The notes under the pieces: generated by a model
Told to the model about the DNA's origin: nothing
Seen by the model: only the letters and a program-made list of their open reading frames with translations
Database searches by the model: none
Part shown: piece after piece, positions 1 through 12,000 of the stretch
How positions within the stretch are numbered: the stretch's first letter is position 1
How the letters are laid out: each line of letters opens with the position of its first letter
Program-made: the position numbers and the translations under genes
Virus record (IMG/VR): IMGVR_UViG_3300021502_000001
Coordinates: 1 to 53,310 of that record
Length of the DNA stretch: 53,310 bases
Strand: one strand, 5' to 3'
Origin: a virus

Positions 1-3000
1 TCCATAAAATCTGAAAAATTTTCTTTAGTTATAGTAGTACCAAACCCAGTTCCAAGAGAACCTAAAGTATCAAGTGCTACCGTAGCTCTATCTACTTTAA
101 ATACTTTTTCTTGTGCGGCAACATACTCTTTCTCTAACAATAATATTTTCTTTGCTGAATCCCTGTAACCTTTGTCGTCTCTAACTAAGCTTTGTTGAGG
201 GGTTAAATCTTGCACCTTAGTAACACCCATATCCATATTAGCAATATCTCTATAAGTGCCTCTCATAAGTCCAGCAGTAGTTTTAACAACCTCTGCTCTA
301 CTTTTCTCAACAGCAATAGATTCTTTTAATACCCGATCTGCTTGTTCAAACTCCTTCATTAAATCTACAATAACCGCTCTAAATTGTATTACACTTTGAT
401 TATTATTTAATACAGCCAATAACTTACTTATTTCATCATAAGCGCCCTTAGCTATAGATAAACTACCGCCTTCCAATCCTTCCATAGTTTTCTTTTCATA
501 GCTACTTATAGTAGATTTAAGATCCCCCATTGGTTTTATGTAAAACTCTTTTAATTCTTTTTGCCAATCCTTCATGAAATCTACTTTACCAAAACCACCT
601 TTTGATGTATACCCTTGTGATGATTGTAATAGGGTACTTGTTGGTACATCACTAAAAAATCTTGGTCCTAAATTAAAGTCACGTTTAAAATCTTTTTTAG
701 AAATACCTTTTATTCCCGCGGCGGCTCCTGCGGTAAAAGTATTTATTATATCTATATTATTCTCCAACTCTTCCTGTATTTGTTTTACAGGAAAAACTGA
801 ATCTACCAAATTTGAAACTTCACTGTATCTAATTTCTTTTGGTGTTAAAGTTTTAGTATCAATATATTCAATAAACCACTCATAAACACCATCAGTTGTT
901 TCTTTTAATTTTACTATTGCTTGTTTTCCTGCCATATCATATTTAAGTGCTGCTTGATCCATAAACAAAGCTACATCCCCTGATTTTATTTCTTCACCTT
1001 GTTTTCTTTTTGATATCCCAGCAGATTCTAAATTTGCTTTAGTAAATTGAGCAGTGTCACCAATACCAATTGCCGATTTTTTATTTAATCTTCTTAATAA
1101 TTCTGCGCCCATTACATCTTCAGCTGAGGGCATAACCTCTATAGTTCTTGGTCTATTATTAAATATAGCTGCTAATTCTTCTACAAATTTCGTATCGGCT
1201 CCAAATGACTCATTGGATGAATAAGAACCACCCATTACATTTCTTCTAATATTTTTAGCTAATTTAAATTGAGGCTCAATTTCCACTTTTAATTGATATG
1301 CTTTTTTTAACTCGGGGTCAGAGAATAATTTTATAATAGTATCTCTATCTAACCCACCTATAGATGCTTCTGAAGTTATATTCTTCATTACTCTTTCTAC
1401 ATCACTATAAACACTTTTAAACATATCGCGGGCCTTTTTAAGATGTGGCTGCAATTTTTTAATATCATCATCGGCCGCTGTTGATAATGGGTACTTATTC
1501 TTTATGTCATATAATTTATTCATTTTAGAAGTAAGTTCCTTTAAAACCTTAGCAGGAGAAACCTTTATTTTATCACCAAGCACCCCTCCAACTATTGGTG
1601 CAGAAGTAACTAACTCTTTAAATTCATATTTAAACTTTTCGGCCCCACCAACTTTTGTTAAGTCCTCTACATGTTTAGAAAGTACTTTAAGATTTGTACC
1701 TACCATTCCAATTGACTCTAATTTCTTCAACTCATTTATGTAAGAAGAAAAGTTTTTTGTTGAGCGTAAAACTGCGTTACCTAATTCATCATAACCAATT
1801 ATTAAATCTACATTCTTATCTGACAGTTCATTACCTATATTAATTAAATCTTTCTGTATTTTTGCGGACGATGCCAATGGAGAGGTGTAGGTACCCAACT
1901 CCATACGATGTTTTTTTGTTTTTGGATCCGACGCTTTTCCTACATCTTTTGCTCGTTTTTCTATAGCCTTATATTTACCTTGTATTTCTCCAAGCATTTG
2001 TAACTCTTCTTCATGACTTTGAAGTACAGACTTCATACTTTTCTCATAATCTTGTGAAGATAGTAACATTCTTTTATAATGCCCTACGACCGCTTTTGCT
2101 ACAGGCAATAACGCTAAAACTGTAGCGGCTAATGGAGCTATTGATTTTGACATTCCAGCAGTCGAAGTCGACCATTCAGCAACAAACGCTCTTCCAGCGT
2201 CACCCATTCCACCGCTCATAGACTCTAAAGTTTCACCTATTGCGGCTGACCCTACACCGGCAGCCATACTAGCTACAATAGTACTACGTTTAGCAAGTGT
2301 AGCGAGCCCTTTGGTACCACCTTTTAGCAGACCACTGACCTCTTTTTTACCTAACCCCTGATCTTTAGCCAAATCAAATAAACCTTTTGATTTTTTAACC
2401 GCTGACCCTCCAACAAGTCCCCCTGTTAAAAAGCTCCCAACAGATTTGAACATCCCTGCTATTTTATTCGTTACCTTAGCTGTACCACTTATACTATTTC
2501 CTAAAAACTCATTATACGTTTGCCCTAATTCTTTTACTACATACACTGCTTTCCCTAAAGAGGATTTAAAATCATCTATCCCCTTACCCATTGTTAAAGC
2601 ATTATTATTAATATCTTTTGCTGGGAATAAAGTTTTAAGTCCCATCACATCTCTACCAGAACCTTTACCAAAAATTTCAAATTTAGCCATAGAAAATTGT
2701 TTTGCTAAATTTTTACCAAAATCCCCAAGCACTGAGCTTCCTTGAGATAGTGACCCTGTAAGCTTATCTATAATACTAGCACCCTTAGCTGTATAAGTTA
2801 AAAATAAAGCTAAACTAGTTCCAGCAATTTTTAATGGTTTTGGTATAGCGGTTATAGTTTCAAATAACAACCTCATTCCTTTTAACCCAATTTTAAATAT
2901 AGGCAAAACAACTTTACCCAATGACATTTGCAGTTCAACTGCAGCTGCTTTTGTTTGTTCTAATTGTTTAGCATAGGTCTTCATTAATTCTAAATTACGA

Positions 3001-6000
3001 CGTTCTGCTGAACCTTTAGAATCCATACTATGCTGTATAGCCTGTAATGCTTCATCCCAATGATCCATCAAAACTAATACAGAATTGTATTGTCTAGTAC
3101 CACCAATAGCTTGTGATATACTCAATTTTTGTGCGTTTGTTAAATCTTTCCAAGCACTTGCTAACTCATTTAATATCTCAAAACCAGGTCTTAATTCCCC
3201 TTCATCAGTAACAACTGGTATATTAAACTCTGCTAATTTTTTTGGTCCTTTCTCTGCTGTTAATCTCCTCATTATAAAACGCATTGAAGTACCGACTTCT
3301 TTACCCGTTTGTCTGGTAGTTGAACCAATAGCAGCCACTATACCATTTAACTGGTCAAATGTAAACCCTGCGTTCTTTGCAGCTGACGCAGATTTCTTTA
3401 TGGCATCAGCTAGACCCCCTGCTGTAATAGCATGTCTAGCTTCAACCTCACTCCATGCGTCCAAGAACCTTAGGGCACCGCCGCCCTCTGATTCAAACAC
3501 TTTCATAGATGCTGTTAAAGCCTCTGTAGCGTCCCTAGCACTTAAAGTTGTAACATTTGCGGCTAACGTAGCTGTTTTAGCCCTATCTAATACTTCTGCT
3601 TGACTCAGTCCCTGTTGGGCAAACACCTTCATAGATTTTAAAACTTCATTTATATCCACACCATACTGTTTAGCAAAACTTACCGCAGTTTTTTCCATTT
3701 TAGTAAAATCAGTACTTAATGGGTTCATTACCATACGTAATTGAGCAATACTGGTTTCAATATCGGAGAGGGCACTTAATGACTGTTTTAATTTTACTAC
3801 ACCCCCATAAACTACTGTTGAGGCCGCTCCCCACATTACTACTCTTTTTACTGCTCTCCCAAAAGAAACATTCGATGCCTGCATCAACCCTATAAGGTCT
3901 TTTTGTTTTTCAGTAAACATACCGACGCTAGAACCATTATCATCTAAGGACTCTCCATACTTTTTAAAATCGGTTATAACATTCTTAAGCACCGCCCCTG
4001 TTTCTGTAAATACCTTTGTATTGTATGAAAATGTCTCACCAACCTTTGCTCCACCCTCGTCCTCGGGTCTTTTAAAGTACTCTCGCACATTCTGTACATT
4101 GGCCGTATACTTTGCTAATTGAGATGTTGGGGCTTCAAATTTTGATACGGGCATTAAGTCCATCTGCCCCCAAGATTTTTTTCCAGTAGGCTGTGTGTTA
4201 CTAAAATCAAGTTTTGAATAAGAATTTTCTAAATTTTTAAAATAACCAATTAAATCTTTAATATTTTGTTTTTGTTCAGAGGTAGCGTCCCCTGATAACT
4301 CAAAAGTCTTACCATATCTCTCTAAAGAATCTCTTAAACGAGTTATTTTAGTTGATATATTTGTAAAATCCCAAGCCTGTTGTATTTGGGGGCCCAATCT
4401 TTCAACTATCTCCGCATTAGTTATTAATTCTACTAGCCTATGATCCATATTAGTTAAATCTTCTAAAGCTTCCCTAGCTTTTACTATTGGTGCTCTAAGC
4501 GCATCGCCTGAACTTACGTCCTTTATTAAATTATCATACACTTTTATTAATTCTACATCCTCTTCTAAAGGCGACGAAGCTCTTTTCATTATCTCTTTAG
4601 ATGGCATATATACCCCTGAAGCTTCTGCTAACCCTGGGTATATAAATTTATTGTCTTCTGTATAAACATCGGTACGTTTTCCTGCCCCACGTTTAACATG
4701 CTCTTGCATTCTATTTATAGAACGTTTTAAAGTAGTAAATGCTTTAATTTCAGACCCACTATCCCCTGCTACTAACGCAGATGCCAAATCTTGTTTAGCT
4801 CTATCAGCTTGTGTCATTAAAAAATCACCTACCGCCATCTTATATAATTTCCATGCTTTTAATGTGTTGCCGCCGCTTAGTAAATCTGGGCTATTTTTAA
4901 AATAATCTAATTTACGTATGAATTCATTATAATCAGGCCCGGATGTTGATGCCTTTTTTATCTCTAAAGATACACTTTTAGGTATTTTTTCGAACACTTC
5001 ATTAAAACTCACACCTATGTCTTCTTGATATAATTTCGCTTGTTCATGAAAAGCTTTTATATTATTATAAAGAGACTCTATACCCGAACCACCTGCTATT
5101 TCGGGCGGAACCATGTACCTATCTAATTCTTCTTGATACGCAGTATTTTTTAACTTTTCCATTGCTTCAGTAATATTTTTACCTTTACTACCCATACTAC
5201 CCATATTACCTTTTAACGATTCAAATGCAGTAGTTTCTTCGGTATGTGAATCTTTACCGGATTCAACTTTACTTATACTTGATTGTAATACACCCCTTCT
5301 GCTACCAATACCTATAGTTAGCCCTTCTTTTATAGCTATAACGTTTACAGACACAACCCCACCAGACCCTGCTCCCAATGCCGGAGGCATAACCCCACCA
5401 CCCCTTGCCTCCAATGCCGGGGACTCAAAAGTACGCATGGTCGCGTATTTACTCCCAAAATTTGGTTTTGGTGGCTTAGGCATCCCTGCCTGTGCTTTTT
5501 CTACTTTACCCTCTAAATCTTCAAAGTAACTACTATTACTAGATCCAAAAAACAAAGCATCTGTTACTTTAGACCCAATTGCCCCTATAGCTGTATCTAA
5601 TCTTGCGAGTAGTTTTGCTTTTTCAACCATCTCCGCAGCTTTTTCTGCTAAATCTTCCTCTGAAACACCAGAGCTTGTTAAATGTTTTGCAAATTTACCT
5701 AAAGTAATGCTTTCAATTTTTATACCCTCCGCTGCTGGTGGGCGTACAACGCCAGCCAAAGAGGATATTTGATCAACAGTGGATTTAATATTAGATATAT
5801 TATTTTTTTCAAATACCTCCTTAAACATAGAAGGTATATCTTTACCACTTATAACCCTTTCGACCAACCCCTCTCTACTAACATCAACCTTACTTATATC
5901 AAAAGATTCTTCACTTAATTCTCTTAATAAATTTGATACCAAATTTTGATTATTAACTATATTAGCGAATGAACTTTTAATGGACTCAGTATAAGCACCA

Positions 6001-9000
6001 ATATCTTCAGATTTAATAGACTCACTTAAATTTTTAATAAAATTACTACTGGTAGAAAAAGGCCCTTCCATACCCTTACTAATTTGTGATGGTATACCTT
6101 TAGATGAACCCAAATATTTTACTTGTTCAAAATTAGTATTGGCCATGGACGTCCTCATACCGTATAAAGGGGCTTTTACTGGTACTACGGCCTCACTTAT
6201 AGATATACCAGCGTCACTTTGCGACTGTTTTTTAATTTTCTTTTCTGCCCAACCCTGTATATCAGAGAATGCCCCCTCTTTCTTACGTTTTGTAGGTGCC
6301 CAAGATTTAGCTTGTGTTACCAACCCTTTAACAGATTCGCTATAAATCTCATCCGATAGCTGGTCTAACATACCTTGAAAACCTACTTTTTCTACTAGCT
6401 CATTTATTAAACCCGATCTCCCTAATTCATCAACAGATATTTTTTCTTCTCTGCCTTTTTGTATAGACCCTAATTCAGATCTTAAAGTTTCTGTTGGTAA
6501 TCCCCCAGCTCTTCTTCTTATGGACTCTTCATTAGCAGCCGCAAAATCTTTTAGATCTCCATAATCCTTTTCTGTTGTTATTTTTTTCCATAATTCAGCT
6601 GAACCCTGCCTTCCTTGTGTTAAATTAAGAACTATCTCGCTAGCTAACGGTTTTTCTCCAGCCTTCTTAACATCCATACCTTTTTGTGCTGCAAATCTAA
6701 ATATTTCATTAAGCGCTGTATGAAATTCTTTTGCTGCGTTACCACCAAGAACTTTTAAATCAGGCCATTTTTCAGAAAAATCTTCTTTTGGTACATAATT
6801 AGAGGTATCAGAAATCATCCCACCACCGAAACCCAACATATTATCTCCGATACGTTGTACTTTATTTAAACCTTCAAAATCCAACCCCGTATTTAATTTA
6901 AATATTTGAGCTGATATAGCATCTGAAAACTTAACATTGTATAATCTATCTTTTATAGCACTTTTAACTATAAGACTTATATTCTTACCAACTGCATCTA
7001 CAGACTTTACTAAATTATCAGCATATTTACTTATATCTTCCGATGGTTTTACAGTTGTAAGTGCTTTAAAAACTTTATCTTGTGTAGATTCCCCTCTAAC
7101 AGTATCTGAAACTATGCTTTTTAATATATTTTTTAAATCAGAATCCCCTCTTCCACCAAGTATTTCTAACTGGCTGCTCGGTTTTAAATACTCTAACTGT
7201 TTAGTTAAAAATGGACTTTTAAGGAATTCAAATCCTTTTTCTGCCCCAAACTTTTTTTCAGAAGTTTTTGACATTTCAGCTATTGGATATTTTCCTGTGG
7301 ATTGTACCATAGCATCATAAGTAAAAGCGTCTCTAAACACCCCAGACGTGCTATCGGTATCGGCACTTAAAGAATCAAAATGCTTTTTTATATCTCTTCG
7401 TGCAGCTGATAAAGTAGCGGAATGTATTTCTATTTGATCGCCATCAAAATCTAATTTTTGTTGCTGTGCTATATATTTAGGAATTACACCTGATATAGCG
7501 GTATTAAGCCTATTAATTAACTCTGTTAAATTACTTATACTTTCTAAATCCCCAGTTTCATAAGCTTTTTCTCTTTTAAACTGCAAGCTTCCTTCGGTAT
7601 ATCCCCCTGTTTCTTTTGAAAACACACCTATTTTTTCTTTTATATTATTTATAGAAGTATCAAACTTATCGAAATCCATTTCTGGTATTCCAGGTACCGT
7701 TAACGTATGTTTACCTAAATCACCTTTTGTTTTTAATAGTTTTGCTTTATATGGTTGAACAGACGATACACCAGTAAATGGAAAACGAACGCTTTCTATA
7801 TAAGGAACTAACTCACTTTCTATATATTTTTTAATTTCATCACTATCTATACCTTCACTTGGTGTTGCTGTTCTTAATTCTTCAGATTGTTTTAATATAT
7901 CATACAAACTACCTTTTACTACTGACGGCTCCTTCACATCTTTTACAACACCTTCATCAACTTTATATCTTTTTTTATAAGTTACGGGGATTTTTTTTGC
8001 TGCTTCCTTTGGAATACCCATTTCATGTTGCTTAAGAACAGGTCTACCTATTTTTCTTAAATTTGAAACATTTTCTGAATGTTCTTTAAGAATTTCATCC
8101 ATTATTTTAGATTCACTTGATAAAAAACCTAAGTCTACACCGACCTTATCTACAAACCCTTTCTCTATAAAAAATAACTCTTTTGAAAAATCTTTTAATT
8201 CAGATGTTCTATCAACAGAAGCCACGGTTGCGTCTGACATATAAGCAGGTATTTTCTTTGTAAAAAATACCTCGGCAACAGATCCTTTTTTACCTAACGC
8301 TGTAGAAGCTAATTCTTTAAAATAACTTTCTTTTGCTCGATTAAGATTATTTACTTGCTTTTCAATCCCCTCACCACTAACATTTATATCTAACGATTTT
8401 AATAACTCAGCACCAGTACCCTCCCTTAAAGAACTACCTAATAGAGTACCTTCTACTTTTTGAGTATTTCTTCCTCCTTTTATAAAATCGCCCATCTTCC
8501 CTATGACATTTGTCATTGCTTTCTGTGTAGTCGTTTGGCCAAGCCTTGCTTTTTCCTTATAATCAAGCCGACTTTTATCTATACTTTCTTTCTCCACACC
8601 TTCTGGTATTACACTATACATTTTACCAAATATAGATTGTAGTTCTGCTATTCCCGCCTCTGTGTCTGGCTTTAACGCATTTTGTTTACCTGATATCCTG
8701 TTAGCTCTTCCTATCCAATTACCCACTTCATTTTTTACAGCGCCGGTTATAGCCTTATCGCTCAAAAAATTTTCCGGGTGTTCTAACGACTCTTGTAACT
8801 GTTTTGCCATATTAATAACATGACCAATTCTACGAGTTACTGGTTCTGGACTATGCTCACCAGGAAGTAATTTCTCTTTATACGTACCTCTTGCCAAAGG
8901 CCCAGGGATATAAAACTTCTTTTTTTCTATTTCTCCAGATTCACTTATTTTACCTGTAGGCAAATTAACCATAAAAGCTTTTGAGTATTTCTGTAAATCC

Positions 9001-12000
9001 ATTATGGTGTTATTTAAAGTAGATTCATCATCATCTGCTTCTATACTACTAGCTTGGAACGTGCCAGAATAATTTTCAAAAGCTTTTATATCAGAGATAT
9101 CTACAGTTTCAAGATGTTTTTCTAACTCTGTACTTAACTCCCTTGTTACGTCCCCAGCGATTTGTAAAGCTTTAAGATACTCAACGTGTTTACCAGTATC
9201 TGGCCCTGAAGAACCTTTTATCTCTTTCATCAACGAGGAATCTTTTCCAAATATTGTTGAATAGGCAGTTAAAGCCGATAGGTTTAATTTCTCACCTTTT
9301 ATCCCAGATTTTATATCCCCTTTTTTCCATTCAGGATGCTGAACAGTTTCTTTAATTATCTCTACAAATTTACCACCAACTAAACTTTTACGTTCCTTAC
9401 CAAATTCATCTATAACATTAACGTAATAACTTGATGCAGCTTCTAAATCTGCTGCCCGTCTAGCCATTTCTTCATTACCAGAACCGAACTTAACTTTTAA
9501 TACCTTATATAATTCATCTGCCGACTTGTTTCTTTCTTCAGACCCTACCGCACCTTTTAAGGAGGACGTATAACCTAAAGCACTACTATATTTACTTAAA
9601 GCACCTGCTTTTTTATCCGGGCCTAACAATTTTTTATATACTTTTGGAGATAAAGTATCTTCCATAGTAGTTAAGCCTTCCCCACCTGCAACGTTAGTCA
9701 TTACTAACTCCATTGCCTCTGTCTGTAACCCGCGCTTGGCTATACCGTGGGAAGATATTCTTACGTCTACTGGTACTTGTTCATAAAGTTCTGGTCCAAT
9801 ATCTTCTTTATATTTTGAAACTATTTTATTTATATTAGCTATACTTGCTAACTCTGTTAATCCATCCTCTAAATCCACCCCTAATTTAGATAATACTTTT
9901 TTTGCTCCACTAAATATACCCCTCTGTACTAAAATTTCTTCAGGAACAAGTACCCCCTTTGTTTTAAAAATATCTAAAATAAATTTATTTCCAGAATCAA
10001 TCAACTTTGTTTGTAATGTTTGTAATGCCTTTGGAGTCATACCTAACTCTGCAGAACTTTTTTCTAATATATCAGATAATAATTTACCTTTAGTTTTAGG
10101 CATCATAGCAACACCCAAACCTGCTTCCTTAGCTTTATCTTTTGGTAACACTTTTACACCCTTTGAACCATATGTAGCTAATATACTAGCCATATTCGGC
10201 ACGGCATTAGTAGATGGTATACTAATACCTTTAGACCCGTAACGTGTTGTTATTTTTCTTCCAAAATAATCCATAAATTTTTCTGCTAATTTAGCTGATT
10301 GAACTTCCACACTTTCACCACGTAATGTAACCATGGTCTTCTTTACCTCTGTTATAAAAGCCTCACTGGCCCTTCCTTCATACTGCTCTGTAACACCTAA
10401 AACCTCTTGAATTTTGTTAGCTGCCTCTTTTATTAAATCACCAGTTTTAATATCTGATACAGAACTATTCATAACATCTTCTTCTAAAGTACTACTTAAC
10501 TTTCCACCAACGCTAGGGCGTATAAGTATCTTAGTAACCTCAGTTAAAGCTTTTGCTAACTTACCAGAAATAAGTATTTGGTCTTCAAAGGTAGAAGAAA
10601 CATTTCTTAATTCAGCTATAACATTTAAACCATAGCCTTTAGTTCCCACCTGACCTGAGTCCCTAAATTCTCTCTCAGTTTTGGTTCTTAATTTTGGAAA
10701 TTGCCCTTCTTTGCCGGCAATACCAAAAGCATTAGTTACGTTTGTAATATTTCTACCTACTTGTTGAAATTGTTTTCCAAATGGAGATTGTTCAGTTAAA
10801 TTCCCAGAGTACATTTTCAACATAGTAGTATTTAATGTATCAATCGCTCGGCCTGTATCTGTTTTACCTCTGTATTCATCAATTTTACTAGCTGTTGACT
10901 CCGGCAAACCCAAAGAGGATACTTGACCACCAGTAGGTAACTCTTTTCTTCGTTCATACACGGTACCAGTTTGTTTAGTAATTTTATCTAGCAGTGCCGC
11001 TTCATCATACAGATCTTTTAACGCTAGATTCAAGCCTATAATTAAATTTTTTGATTCTTGGGGATCTAACCTATCTTTAGCGTCATAAATTGGAGAGGTT
11101 CTAGTAGACAAATTAACTACATCCTGTTGATAAGCTCCTCTACGAGGTGTACCAGGGTCTAATGGCAATAACCCTTCAACCTGAGCAATTGCCTGCTCAT
11201 ACTTTCGTATTGATTGTGTATACACAGGTTTTTTAGACAAAACAGCAATAGGTGATTTACTTTTGCCTTCTAATAGTACTTTCCTATACATGTCATAAAT
11301 ATTTTCAAAATCTATTTTGTTCAATGATTTTACAACATCATACGCCGATACACCTGCCTTATTTAAAACATCTACAAAAACATCAACAGAATTATTTCCT
11401 TCTGAAGACAACTTCTTAATTGTATCGTCGATATGTTTAGTAAACTTCTCAACATCCATTACACCAGAACGTTGAACTTCCGTACCTCTCATTACTGCGG
11501 CTTGTTTATATTGTTTAACTATAAATTGTTTACCACTTGTACCACCACCAACATCCTCTATTTTTGACACATCTTTTATTAAATTTTTGGCTACATCTTT
11601 AGCCTCATTTAATACTTCTCCTATCGGATTTGGGCTTATATTTTTTATACTCTTAACATAGTCTTCTCTACGACTAACTGGTATCTTAGCACTTTCTATT
11701 TTTTTATATAAATTTTCAAATCCACTTTCAAACGTTGCAAATTTAGCTACAGATTTACTACTACCATGTAAAGTCTCTGATACTGCTGTCCCTTTTTCTG
11801 TCAATTTTACAGCGGGTAAAGTAACAGTACGCATCAACTCATCAACATACATACTACGTTTTGCTTCTATTCTTGCAAATGTTTGTTTAAATAAATTTAC
11901 TAATTCATATTCGCTAGACACGGACTCTGATACTATCTTATCTAAATTAACATCTGGTAGAGCCACCCCTTTTTTTATATCAGATAAAGTGGTAACTACT

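Noticed and set aside
5330-5430. G-rich stretch on the minus strand that looked like a quadruplex or repeat
   Set aside because: It encodes a Gly/Pro-rich linker in the tape measure; two GGCATTGG copies are too short and isolated to call a functional element.
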